A DNA stretch of 64,000 bases from Anoxypelagibacter sp902613655 (lineage in GTDB: Bacteria; Pseudomonadota; Alphaproteobacteria; Pelagibacterales; Pelagibacteraceae), in assembly GCA_902613655.1 (NCBI GenBank), contig CACMHR010000002.1, positions 1 to 64,000 on the forward strand, read 5' to 3'. The notes under the pieces are model-generated. The model saw only the letters and a list, made by a program, of their open reading frames with translations, searched no databases and had not been told where the DNA came from. This document shows positions 51,083 through 59,694 of the stretch, in pieces (the first letter of the stretch is position 1; each line of letters opens with the position of its first letter). A program made the position numbers and the translations under genes.

Positions 51083-52258
51083 AATATTTAAATTATATAA
51101 TGAAAAGAAACCCAGAAGAAGAGTGAGAGACTCCACAACTCTATTGGCACTTGTTTCTAGATGATAATTTATATCATACGGTGTTGAGAAATAAATTATC
51201 AGTAATAAAGCTAAATATGAGCTAAATAAAAAAGTTACAAAATAAAATAATTTCTTATTAAAATTAAAATAAAATGAAAAAGCAAAGAATAGTAAAGCAA
51301 TAATTACTTTTTCATTTGATATTATTAGATATTGAAAGAAAAGTAAAAAATTTTCAAGAACTACTAATCTTTCCAGTAAATTTTCATTTAATAAACTAAA
51401 AGTAAAGTCTGTATTTGAAATACCGTTTTTGTAACAAAATATTTTCCAAACCATGAAAGGTATAAAAGAAAAACAAAGTATTAATATTCTACTTAAATTA
51501 AAAAGTAATTTTTTTTCAAAAAGACTTACAAATGAAGTAGTAAGGAAGAGTAATACCAATAATGCAAATCCTTCATTTTTTAATAATGAAAGACAAACGC
51601 AAAACAAAAATGTTGAAAAAATAAAAATTGGATTATTATTTTCATTTTCTCTAGAAAAAAATATTTCATATATACAATATGCTGTGGTAATAAAATAAAT
51701 AGCTACCAAGCCATCAATTCCACCATCATACAAATGGGTGCCTAAAAAAAATATTATTAAAGATAATAAAATTAAGTATTTCTTTTTATCAATATGGCTA
51801 GATAAAAAAATTAGTGGGGCGAGATAAAAAAATGTATATGCACTTTTGGGGAATACTTCATGCCAATAGCCACTTAAAAAAGCAAATGAAGCTGAAAAAG
51901 CGTGTGGTAATAATGGATAATCGTTATGGCTAAAAACTGCATAGTTATCTGCTACAGAATAAAGTGACTGATCAAAAAAAATTCTTTTTGCATGGAATAA
52001 GTATAAACTTCTAAGATCCCAACCTTCTGCAGCAGTACCCAAACAAATTATAACTATTAATAAAAAATAAATTTTTAGCGGTAAATTGTTTTTAAAATTT
52101 TTTGTGTAAAAATATATAATTGATATAAAAAATAAAATTATATTAATTTTTAAAATTAAATTAAAAAAACCCAAACTCATAAAAAAATAATTACTAAGAA
52201 TTAGCAACAAAAGGATTATTGAGATTTTATTATTAAAACTTTTTAATTCTATGGGCAT
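51065..52258 (-). CDS. Polytopic membrane protein, GT-C-like
   Basis: The 397-residue protein has about 11-12 membrane helices. Polar features are an early periplasmic loop with EGWDLRSLYLFHAKRIFFDQSLY (about 78-100) and SHNDYPLLPHAF (about 109-120), and a late loop TPYDINYHLETSANRV. Acidic residues in the first loop and this topology resemble GT-C glycosyltransferases or O-antigen polymerases that use polyprenyl-phosphate sugars. The family is not certain. It fits with the neighbouring GT2, which could make its donor. It overlaps the 126-residue gene upstream by 10 bases. Confidence 0.7.
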   Translation of the reverse strand: MPIELKSFNNKISIILLLLILSNYFFMSLGFFNLILKINIILFFISIIYFYTKNFKNNLPLKIYFLLIVIICLGTAAEGWDLRSLYLFHAKRIFFDQSLYSVADNYAVFSHNDYPLLPHAFSASFAFLSGYWHEVFPKSAYTFFYLAPLIFLSSHIDKKKYLILLSLIIFFLGTHLYDGGIDGLVAIYFITTAYCIYEIFFSRENENNNPIFIFSTFLFCVCLSLLKNEGFALLVLLFLTTSFVSLFEKKLLFNLSRILILCFSFIPFMVWKIFCYKNGISNTDFTFSLLNENLLERLVVLENFLLFFQYLIISNEKVIIALLFFAFSFYFNFNKKLFYFVTFLFSSYLALLLIIYFSTPYDINYHLETSANRVVESLTLLLGFFSLYNLNILNKTS

Positions 52259-52629
52259 TTTTGTAGTTCTATGTATTGTCCTTTAAATATACTTTCACAA
52301 TTTTGATTTTCTTCTAAAGACACCAAGATATATTTTGATTTAGGATCAAATTTGATTGGATAATTTAATTCAATAACTCTTTGAAAAAAATACATTTCAT
52401 TTCTTAATTTTATACTTAAGTTAAATTTATTTATATCGTTTGAAATTAGTATTTTTCTAGTTTCAATTATTCTCTCAGGCAAAATATAGGATAAATAAGA
52501 ATTTTTTTTAAACGGATTACTTAGTATCTGAAGCTTAAAATTGCTTCTTTCACTCCAATAATAAAGAATTTGGAGAATTCCTAGTATAAAAAAAAAAATT
52601 ATTAATTTGTTTTTTTTTAAATAAGTCAT
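52249..52629 (-). CDS. Hypothetical membrane-anchored protein, 126 aa
   Basis: One N-terminal membrane helix (about 8-26) is followed by a mostly polar domain of about 95 residues with a cysteine pair near the end (ENQNCESIFKGQ...KCP). The domain probably faces the periplasm. No family recognised. It overlaps the GT-C-like gene by 10 bases and is translated with it, suggesting a helper for the glycosylation block. It is divergent from mnmE with about 49 bases between. Confidence 0.6.
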   Translation of the reverse strand: MTYLKKNKLIIFFFILGILQILYYWSERSNFKLQILSNPFKKNSYLSYILPERIIETRKILISNDINKFNLSIKLRNEMYFFQRVIELNYPIKFDPKSKYILVSLEENQNCESIFKGQYIELQKCP

Positions 52630-52678
52630 CTAAAAACTTATATATTATATGATATCAATAATATAAAACCTAGTTAAT

Positions 52679-54013
52679 ATGAATATTTTTGCATTATCCT
52701 CTGGAAAAGGCCCAAGCGGTATAGCTATAGTTAGAATATCTGGTCCGCAGACACTAAATATTTGCAAAGCTCTAACAAATGAAAAAAATATTAAATCAAA
52801 TGAGATAAATTTATGTAAATTTATAGATCCAAAAAATAAAAAAATCATCGATCCTGAAGCACTACTTTTATGGTTTCCAAAGCCGCACAGTTTCACAGGA
52901 GATGATTTAGCCGAACTTCACATACACGGAAGTAACGCAGTAATAAGCTATCTCTTGAAGGTTCTGTCAGATCAAAAAAACTGTAGATTAGCAGAACCTG
53001 GTGAATTCACTAAAATTGCCTTTCAAAATAATAAGATTGATTTAGTTAAGGCAGAAAGTATTGGGGATTTAATACACGCTGAAACTGAGCTTCAAAGGGA
53101 ACAAGCAGCAAATTTAGTTCAAGGACATGCATCCAAATATTATGAAAACCTAAGAGAAAAATTAGTCAAATCATTATCGTATATAGAGGCTAAAATAGAC
53201 TTTGCAGAAGATGATCTTCCCGGAAGTGTTTTAAAGGAAGTTCAGAAATCAATTAAACAAGTCCACAATGATATTAAACAAATTCTAGAGGACCAAAAAG
53301 TTGGGGAAAAAATAAGAGATGGTTTTAGAATATCTATCATAGGAGACGTTAACGCTGGGAAGTCGTCTTTATTAAATCTTCTTGCAAAAAGAGATGCTGC
53401 AATTGTATCAGAGGAGGAAGGCACAACGAGAGATATAATTGAAACCTATTTAAATATAGATGGATATCCTGTTATTTTGGCTGATACCGCGGGTATAAGA
53501 AAGGCCAAAAATAAGGTCGAAAAAGAGGGCATTAAAAGAGCTATTAAAAAAGCAAAAGAGGCTGATTTAACTTTAGTCATTATTGATGTATCAAAAAAAA
53601 CAATCAATAGTGACGTTAAAAAATTAATTAATAAAGACTGTATATTAGTTTTTAATAAATCTGATTTAAGCAAAAAAACTCCAAAAAATGAATTTAAGAA
53701 GAATGATCAAATTTTAATATCGGTAAAAAATAGTAAAAACATCGATAGGCTCATAAAGACAATTAAAGAGAAACTAAGTAAAAAATTTATGAGTGTAAAT
53801 AATATTCTGGTTACTAGAGAGAGGCATCGAGCAAAACTTAATGCAGCGTTAAAGGAAATAGAAAAATTTTTAAAGAAAGATCAAAAAAAAGAGATAGAGA
53901 CAGCTGCAGAAGACCTTAGACTTGCCACAAGACATCTTGGAAGCATAGTAGGCAAGGTTGATGTGGAAGAAATATTGGGATCTATATTCCAGGACTTTTG
54001 TATCGGTAAATAA
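52679..54013 (+). CDS. mnmE: tRNA modification GTPase MnmE
   Basis: MnmE works with MnmG on C5 of wobble U34 (cmnm5U). The 444-residue protein has the N-terminal folate-binding domain (IFALSSGKGPSGIAIVRISG, FTGDDLAELHIHGS, CRLAEPGEFTKIAFQNNKIDLVKAE), the G domain with G1 GDVNAGKSSLLN near 221-232, DTAGIRKAKNKVE and G4 FNKSDL near 325, and the conserved C-terminal FCIGK whose Cys is essential. The gene is about 47 bases before mnmG. Confidence 0.97.
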   Translation: MNIFALSSGKGPSGIAIVRISGPQTLNICKALTNEKNIKSNEINLCKFIDPKNKKIIDPEALLLWFPKPHSFTGDDLAELHIHGSNAVISYLLKVLSDQKNCRLAEPGEFTKIAFQNNKIDLVKAESIGDLIHAETELQREQAANLVQGHASKYYENLREKLVKSLSYIEAKIDFAEDDLPGSVLKEVQKSIKQVHNDIKQILEDQKVGEKIRDGFRISIIGDVNAGKSSLLNLLAKRDAAIVSEEEGTTRDIIETYLNIDGYPVILADTAGIRKAKNKVEKEGIKRAIKKAKEADLTLVIIDVSKKTINSDVKKLINKDCILVFNKSDLSKKTPKNEFKKNDQILISVKNSKNIDRLIKTIKEKLSKKFMSVNNILVTRERHRAKLNAALKEIEKFLKKDQKKEIETAAEDLRLATRHLGSIVGKVDVEEILGSIFQDFCIGK

Positions 54014-54060
54014 CTCATCTTTGAGCTTGTAAAATCATATTTCATCGATACATTCTCTAA

Positions 54061-55932
54061 ATGAACAATAGAATGACCTTTGATGTGGCTGTAATAGGCG
54101 GTGGACACGCTGGATGTGAAGCAGCAGCAGCATCGGCCAGAATGGGCGTAAATACTGGTCTTTTTACACATAAAATAGAGACTATAGGTGAAATGTCGTG
54201 CAATCCGGCCATCGGAGGACTAGGCAAAGGTCACTTGGTTCGAGAAATTGATGCCTTGGATGGTGTCATGGGCGATGTAGCTGACAAATCAGGTATTCAG
54301 TTTAGATTGTTGAATAGAAGTAGAGGTCCTGCAGTTCGAGGACCACGAACTCAATCGGACAGAAAGCTTTACAAGAAATATATGCAGGAGCTATTGCTTA
54401 ATTACGAAAATTTAGAGGTAGTAGCTGATCCCGTTGTGAAATTCATCTTCGAGAAAGACAAAATTAAAGGCTTCATTTGTCAAAGCGGAAAAGAGGTAGA
54501 GTGTAGTCAGCTAATTCTTACCACAGGAACTTTTTTAAATGGCTTAATACACATAGGGGAAAAACAGATACCAGCTGGCAGATATGATGAAAAACCCTCT
54601 ACAGGATTAAGTGAACAATTGGAAAAATTTAACATCAAAATTGGAAGACTTAAAACTGGCACACCTCCACGGTTAGACGGTAGAACTATTAATTATAAAA
54701 ATCTTGAAATGCAGCCAGCCGACGAGGAACCGTATTTTTTTTCATTTCTAACTACCAAAGCTATCAATAAACAAATTAGTTGTGGTATGACTTATACTAA
54801 CGACGCCGTACATAAAATTATAAGTGATAACATTTCAAGAAGCGCTATGTACTCTGGCAACATCAAAGGGGTAGGCCCGAGATACTGTCCGTCCATTGAA
54901 GACAAAATTGTTAAATTTAAGGAAAAACAAAAACATCAAATTTTTTTAGAACCCGAAGGATTAGATGATCATACAGTTTATCCTAATGGGATTTCGACCT
55001 CTCTACCAGAGGACGTTCAGCTCAAAATATTGGCCAAAATTAAGGGTCTAGAAGACGTTAAAATGGTGAGATCAGGATACGCTATAGAGTACGATTATGT
55101 CGATCCAAGGGAGCTAAAAGCGAGTCTAGAAGCCAAAAAAATAGGCTCCCTTTTTCTTGCGGGTCAAATTAATGGTACAACAGGTTATGAGGAAGCAGCA
55201 GCCCAAGGATTGATAGCAGGAGTTAATGCTGCTCTAAAAATTAAAAAAGGTGAAGAATTTATCTTAGACAGATCTAGTTCATATATTGGAGTTATGATAG
55301 ATGATCTTATCACGAAGGGTGTAACCGAACCTTATAGGATGTTTACTTCAAGGGCTGAATATCGACTTTCATTGAGGGCAGATAATGCAGATCAAAGGCT
55401 CACATCTTTAGGTATAAAAATAAATCTGGTCAAAGATGAACGAAAAAAATTATTTAATGAGAAAAGAAAAAAAATTAATACTCTTGAAATGTCTTTATCT
55501 AAAAAATTTATAACACCAAATGCTGCTGAGAAGCATTCCATTAAAATTGCAATGGATGGTGTTAAACGATCTGGATTAGATATCTTAGGAATAAAAAACG
55601 TTACTTTAAAAAAGTTAAGAGAAATTTGGGCAGAAATACCCCATTATGGACATAACATTGAACAGCAGGTTGAAATAAACGCTCATTACTCTGGTTATCT
55701 ATATAGACAAGAGAGTGATATTAGATCTTTTAAAAAAGATGAGGGTTTGATAATACCAAACGAGATTGATTATGACTCCTTTAGTGGACTTTCTAATGAA
55801 GTGAAGTCAAAATTGAAACTAATTAGACCAAAAACCTTAGGACAAGCTCTAAGGATTGATGGAGTTACTCCTGCCGCCGCAATAATATTGTTGGGAGCAA
55901 TTAAAAAGGCAAAAAACAGAATATCAGCCTAG
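54061..55932 (+). CDS. mnmG: tRNA uridine-5-carboxymethylaminomethyl enzyme MnmG
   Basis: The 623-residue FAD protein is the MnmE partner. FAD site VAVIGGGHAGCEAAAASARMG near 10-30, EMSCNPAIGGLGKGHLVREIDALDG, RGPAVRGPRTQSDR, GRLKTGTPPRLDG, HTVYPNGISTSLPEDVQ, LFLAGQINGTTGYEEAAAQGLIAGVNAAL and TSRAEYRLSLRADNADQRLT are all diagnostic. ATG 54061 or the ATG four codons later may be used. It precedes rsmG by 7 bases. Confidence 0.98.
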   Translation: MNNRMTFDVAVIGGGHAGCEAAAASARMGVNTGLFTHKIETIGEMSCNPAIGGLGKGHLVREIDALDGVMGDVADKSGIQFRLLNRSRGPAVRGPRTQSDRKLYKKYMQELLLNYENLEVVADPVVKFIFEKDKIKGFICQSGKEVECSQLILTTGTFLNGLIHIGEKQIPAGRYDEKPSTGLSEQLEKFNIKIGRLKTGTPPRLDGRTINYKNLEMQPADEEPYFFSFLTTKAINKQISCGMTYTNDAVHKIISDNISRSAMYSGNIKGVGPRYCPSIEDKIVKFKEKQKHQIFLEPEGLDDHTVYPNGISTSLPEDVQLKILAKIKGLEDVKMVRSGYAIEYDYVDPRELKASLEAKKIGSLFLAGQINGTTGYEEAAAQGLIAGVNAALKIKKGEEFILDRSSSYIGVMIDDLITKGVTEPYRMFTSRAEYRLSLRADNADQRLTSLGIKINLVKDERKKLFNEKRKKINTLEMSLSKKFITPNAAEKHSIKIAMDGVKRSGLDILGIKNVTLKKLREIWAEIPHYGHNIEQQVEINAHYSGYLYRQESDIRSFKKDEGLIIPNEIDYDSFSGLSNEVKSKLKLIRPKTLGQALRIDGVTPAAAIILLGAIKKAKNRISA

Positions 55933-55939
55933 AATCCTT

Positions 55940-56578
55940 ATGAATTCTAGTGAATTTAATTCTAAATCAAAGCTGGTTTTGTCTAAAAGTCTCAATTTCA
56001 GTGAAAAAAAAATCAAACTTATTGAAATCTACGTTAAAGAAGTTCTAAATTATAATAAAAAGTACAATTTAATTTCTAAAAGTTCAGAAAAAGATATTTG
56101 GAACAGGCACGTCCTGGATTCTGCGCAGCTTGTTAATCATATAGACTATAAAAATTTTAATAGTTTATCTGACCTTGGTACTGGTGGGGGTTTTCCAGGA
56201 ATTATATTATCTATCTTTTTTAATGATATCTTTAAGTTTCACGTGAAACTTTATGATAAATCAAAGGTTAAAGTAAAATTTATTAAATATATTATAGACA
56301 AAATAAAGTTGAGAAATGTTGACGTATATGATAATGATTATCAATCTCATATATTAGATACAGAATATATTGTTTGTCGTGCCTTTAAAAAATTGCCTGA
56401 AATACTAAGAATTTCACGTGAAACTCATAAAAAACCTCACAAACTTATCGTGATGCTTGGAAAGAGTGCACAGGAAGAGATAAATAAAGCTTCAAAGGGT
56501 TTAATTTATAAGTATAAGCTAGTTAATAGCATTACTAGTAGTGATTCTAAAATTTTACTGGTGGATGTACAAAAATAA
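55940..56578 (+). CDS. rsmG: 16S rRNA (guanine527-N7)-methyltransferase RsmG
   Basis: The 212-residue SAM methyltransferase has NLISKSSEKDIWNRHVLDSAQL near 41-62 and the SAM loop SDLGTGGGFPGIILSI near 76-91, then IVCRAFKKLPEIL. It acts on 16S rRNA in the 530 loop. Two parS palindromes lie inside the coding sequence. parA starts 4 bases after the stop. Confidence 0.95.
   Translation: MNSSEFNSKSKLVLSKSLNFSEKKIKLIEIYVKEVLNYNKKYNLISKSSEKDIWNRHVLDSAQLVNHIDYKNFNSLSDLGTGGGFPGIILSIFFNDIFKFHVKLYDKSKVKVKFIKYIIDKIKLRNVDVYDNDYQSHILDTEYIVCRAFKKLPEILRISRETHKKPHKLIVMLGKSAQEEINKASKGLIYKYKLVNSITSSDSKILLVDVQK
56235..56250. promoter_or_regulatory. parS centromere site 1 (inside rsmG)
   Basis: AGTTTCACGTGAAACT is a perfect 16-bp palindrome that matches the bacterial parS consensus TGTTTCACGTGAAACA at the 14 inner positions. 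ParB encoded 1.1 kb downstream would nucleate here. Confidence 0.92.
56410..56425. promoter_or_regulatory. parS centromere site 2 (inside rsmG)
   Basis: AATTTCACGTGAAACT matches the parS core with one change in the left half (G to A at position 2) besides the outer base. It lies 175 bases from site 1, also within rsmG. Confidence 0.82.
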
Positions 56579-56581
56579 ATT

Positions 56582-57382
56582 GTGGCTAGATCTGTAATAT
56601 CAGTGATAAATCAAAAAGGCGGGGTCGGAAAGACAACGACTGTAATAAATCTTGCTAGTGCTTTAGCCCAAAAAGGCAAAAAGATTTTAGTGGTAGACCT
56701 AGATCCGCAAGGGAACGCTACTACTGGTTTAGGCAAATCTAACAATGATGAGTCTAAAAGTATTTACAACGTGCTAATCGGTAAAACTTCAGTTCAAAAC
56801 GCAATACAGGAAAGTAACATAAAAAATTTAGACTTAATCGGATCTAACGTGAATCTATCCGGCTTGGAAGTTGAAACAGCTAATGATGCAAATAGAGCTT
56901 TTCTTTTAAAGAAGATTTTATTAGAGGAAAATAAATCATTAATAAGAAGATACGAGAACATCTTTATTGACTGCCCACCCTCGCTGAGCCTCTTAACAAT
57001 TATGTCATTAGTCTTAGCTGATGACTTATTAATACCGCTGCAAACAGAATTTTTCGCTTTAGAAGGAATTTCACAATTAGTTAAAACTATCGACAGAATT
57101 AAAATTAACCTTAATCCTGAACTTGGAATTAGAGGTGTGCTACTTACTATGTATGACAAGCGAAATAAGTTGTCATCCCAAGTTGATATGGAGGCAAGAA
57201 AGCATTTTGAGGACAAAGTTTATAAGACAGTAGTTCCAAGAAATGTGAGACTATCAGAAGCGCCTTCACATGGAATGCCATGCATTGTTTATGACAAGAA
57301 TTGCTCTGGTAGCAAATCATATATTAAACTCGCAGAAGAGTTTCTTGAACAAAATAATGAAAAAATAGGAAGTGCTGCATGA
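56582..57382 (+). CDS. parA: Chromosome partitioning ATPase ParA
   Basis: The 266-residue Walker-type ATPase starts with GTG 56582, 4 bases after rsmG, and shows SVINQKGGVGKTTTVINLA with the deviant Walker A KGGVGKT near residues 11-17, VDLDPQGNATTGLG near 39, IDCPPSLSLLTIMSL near 129-143 and VLLTMYDKR. It drives parS/ParB movement of the origin region. The stop overlaps parB ATG by 4 bases. Confidence 0.97.
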   Translation: MARSVISVINQKGGVGKTTTVINLASALAQKGKKILVVDLDPQGNATTGLGKSNNDESKSIYNVLIGKTSVQNAIQESNIKNLDLIGSNVNLSGLEVETANDANRAFLLKKILLEENKSLIRRYENIFIDCPPSLSLLTIMSLVLADDLLIPLQTEFFALEGISQLVKTIDRIKINLNPELGIRGVLLTMYDKRNKLSSQVDMEARKHFEDKVYKTVVPRNVRLSEAPSHGMPCIVYDKNCSGSKSYIKLAEEFLEQNNEKIGSAA

Positions 57383-58230
57383 GTGCTCAAAAAAAGGGAC
57401 TCGGAAAAGGTTTATCGGCTTTATTTGGTGAAATAGAAAATAAAATTAATAATAAAAGTAATCAAAAAAATACCATTGCGATTTCAGACCTTGAAAGAAA
57501 TAAATATCAGCCAAGAACAATTTTCGATGAAGAAAAATTGGAAGAGCTGAGTTTGTCCATAAAAGAAAATGGAATAATACAGCCAATAGCTGTAAGACCG
57601 AATAAATATGATCCTGGAAAATTTGAAATTGTAGCTGGAGAACGAAGGTGGCTTGCCGCACAAAAAGCTGGGTTAAATGAAGTTCCAGTTATAGTTTTAA
57701 ATATAGACGATCAAAAAAGTTTGGAAATTGCAATTGTTGAGAATGTTCAAAGACAGGATCTAAATATCATTGAGGAGGCAAAAGGATATCAAAGACTTAG
57801 TCAAGAGTTTGGATATGATCATGATAAAATTTCAATATTAATGTCAAAAAGCAGAAGTCATGTCAGCAACACTCTTAGACTATTAACCTTGCCAGATGAT
57901 GTAGTCGGTTTGTTAGAGGAAGGCAAACTGACGGCTGGTCAAGCTAGACCCTTAATTGGGATGCCAAATGCTTCAGAAATCGCAGAAAATATAGCAAAAA
58001 AGAAGGTTGCTGCTAGAGAAGTCGAGGCAATGGCCAAACAAACAAAGACAAAAATCTCTGAAAAAATTGAAGATCCAAATATTGTATTTGTGAGAAATGA
58101 ATTAGAAAGTAGGCTAGGTCTGAATGTTGAAATAATGAATAAAAAAAATAATTCAGGCAAGGTAGTTATCAAGTATAAAACCTTAGACCAATTTGAATTA
58201 ATTTCCAAACTCCTCACTAGGCGGAATTAG
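57379..58230 (+). CDS. parB: Chromosome partitioning protein ParB
   Basis: The 283-residue protein has KKGLGKGLSALFGE at the start (ParA contact motif), the CTPase/NTD boxes NKYQPRTIFDEEKLEELSLSIKENGIIQPIAVRP and VAGERRWLAAQKAGL, the NVQRQDLNIIEEAKGYQRL helix, the HTH FGYDHDKISILMSKSRSHVSNTLRLLTLP and a C-terminal dimer domain. It binds the parS sites in rsmG. Its end overlaps the convergent holA by 14 bases. Confidence 0.97.
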   Translation: MSAQKKGLGKGLSALFGEIENKINNKSNQKNTIAISDLERNKYQPRTIFDEEKLEELSLSIKENGIIQPIAVRPNKYDPGKFEIVAGERRWLAAQKAGLNEVPVIVLNIDDQKSLEIAIVENVQRQDLNIIEEAKGYQRLSQEFGYDHDKISILMSKSRSHVSNTLRLLTLPDDVVGLLEEGKLTAGQARPLIGMPNASEIAENIAKKKVAAREVEAMAKQTKTKISEKIEDPNIVFVRNELESRLGLNVEIMNKKNNSGKVVIKYKTLDQFELISKLLTRRN

Positions 58231-59218
58231 CCATTTTAAAAATTTTCACCAATAAATTTTTTAACAAAATAGTGTTATAATTGCTCATTTTCGTCTTCAT
58301 AATTATCTCGACCTCTAAGATTGTTTTTCTTACTATTTCTAGCTTGTTATAATTCCACTTACGCACCTGTCTTAAAATTACTGGTTTATCTTTCCAAAAA
58401 ACTTTTGGTTTTAAATTATCCAAAGCATAATCGATATTTTTGTCTTTTTCATTTTGTTTAATCAACATCGAAAGTTTCTGAACTCTTTGATTAAGACTAT
58501 TTAAATAAAAAAAAATATTTTCGTTTTGTAACGAAATAATACCCAGGCTTTTATTTAGTTTTCTTGCATCACCTTCCAAGCAAGAATCTCTTAGATCGTC
58601 AAAATTTAAATTATTTTCTTCGTTTAAAAGGTCTAGCACCTGCTCCTCATTAATCTTTTTATTTTGGAATAATGACTTAATTTTTTCCATCTCATTAAAC
58701 AAAACTTTTCTGTCTAAACCAGAGTTGCTTATTAATAAATTTACTATGTCCTGATTAATTCCTTTAAAATCTTTTAGTTTTTCTCTAACATATTCCGTTA
58801 AAGTTCTATGGTTGTCTTGATAGCAAGCAATTATTCCAGCGTTCTTTTTTTTTTCAAACGCCAATCTAATTTTAGATTTTTTATCAAGATTTTGTCCAAA
58901 TAGAACTAATTTAATATGATTAACTGAATCATCAATTATATGATCTATTTTCGGAAGTATTTTGTCAGATATTTCGTTTATAAAAATGAGTTTATTCTCA
59001 TTAAACATTGACACATTGTTAACTTGATCGTTTAATAACTTCTCATTTTTTATTATTTCGTCTTGATCAAATAGTATTTGTTCATAGCGGTAATACTTTT
59101 TTTTTAGGCCTATTTTAAACTCGTCTTTTAGACCTATATTTTCACCATAAAATAAAATAAAATTGTAATTATCAATTAATGATAAATTTTTTTCTAGCAA
59201 AAAACTTTTTAAAATCAT
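58217..59218 (-). CDS. holA: DNA polymerase III delta subunit
   Basis: The 333-residue clamp-loader subunit has NYNFILFYGENIGLKDEF near 18-35, FINEISDKILPKIDH and CYQDNHRTLTEYVREKLKDF near 133-152, with the helical C-terminal domain VLDLLNEENNLNFDDLRDSCLEGDARKLNKSL typical for delta. Sequence is divergent but size, motif order and the lptE-holA neighbourhood match. It follows lptE by 2 bases. Confidence 0.9.
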   Translation of the reverse strand: MILKSFLLEKNLSLIDNYNFILFYGENIGLKDEFKIGLKKKYYRYEQILFDQDEIIKNEKLLNDQVNNVSMFNENKLIFINEISDKILPKIDHIIDDSVNHIKLVLFGQNLDKKSKIRLAFEKKKNAGIIACYQDNHRTLTEYVREKLKDFKGINQDIVNLLISNSGLDRKVLFNEMEKIKSLFQNKKINEEQVLDLLNEENNLNFDDLRDSCLEGDARKLNKSLGIISLQNENIFFYLNSLNQRVQKLSMLIKQNEKDKNIDYALDNLKPKVFWKDKPVILRQVRKWNYNKLEIVRKTILEVEIIMKTKMSNYNTILLKNLLVKIFKMANSA

Positions 59219-59220
59219 AT

Positions 59221-59694
59221 TTAATTAAATATGACATTTAGCCTTTTTGTAAGCTGATCAGCTATGTTCTTAATACTATTATCCACAATTTTGTTTTCAC
59301 GATTTAATGTGTCTAGATGCACTTTTGAAGCTTTAAAGGAATTGCTTTGAGAGAAAACTTCTGAAAAAACTAGTTCCTTAGATTGTTCAGATATAACCTT
59401 CACATCAAAATATACATTTACAGTATATTCAGAAGTGGCACCTATAGAATTTTTATTTGAAAATACTTTTTGCTTAGACCCTTTAATTTCAAGAATTAAA
59501 TTATTTTCAGTACCCTCAACTTCACTAAAATAATTACCTAGTGTTAGTGATAATTTTTTATCCCCATATATATTTACTGTTGAAATGCTGAAATTTTGAT
59601 TTTGACCTGTTAATAATGGTTGGTAACCACAACTTTGTAACAAGTTTAAAACGAAAATAGCAAAAAGAATTTTTTTAAAAATTATCATTTTCAT
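59221..59694 (-). CDS. lptE: LPS-assembly lipoprotein LptE
   Basis: The 157-residue lipoprotein has a signal peptide with lipobox LLQSC (Cys22), then GYQPLLTGQNQ, the common LptE start after the cysteine, and a beta-rich body with VEGTENNLILEIKGSKQKVF. It would plug LptD in the outer membrane to insert LPS. Conservation is low, but leuS-lptE-holA is a regular proteobacterial order. It overlaps leuS by 4 bases. Confidence 0.85.
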   Translation of the reverse strand: MKMIIFKKILFAIFVLNLLQSCGYQPLLTGQNQNFSISTVNIYGDKKLSLTLGNYFSEVEGTENNLILEIKGSKQKVFSNKNSIGATSEYTVNVYFDVKVISEQSKELVFSEVFSQSNSFKASKVHLDTLNRENKIVDNSIKNIADQLTKRLNVIFN

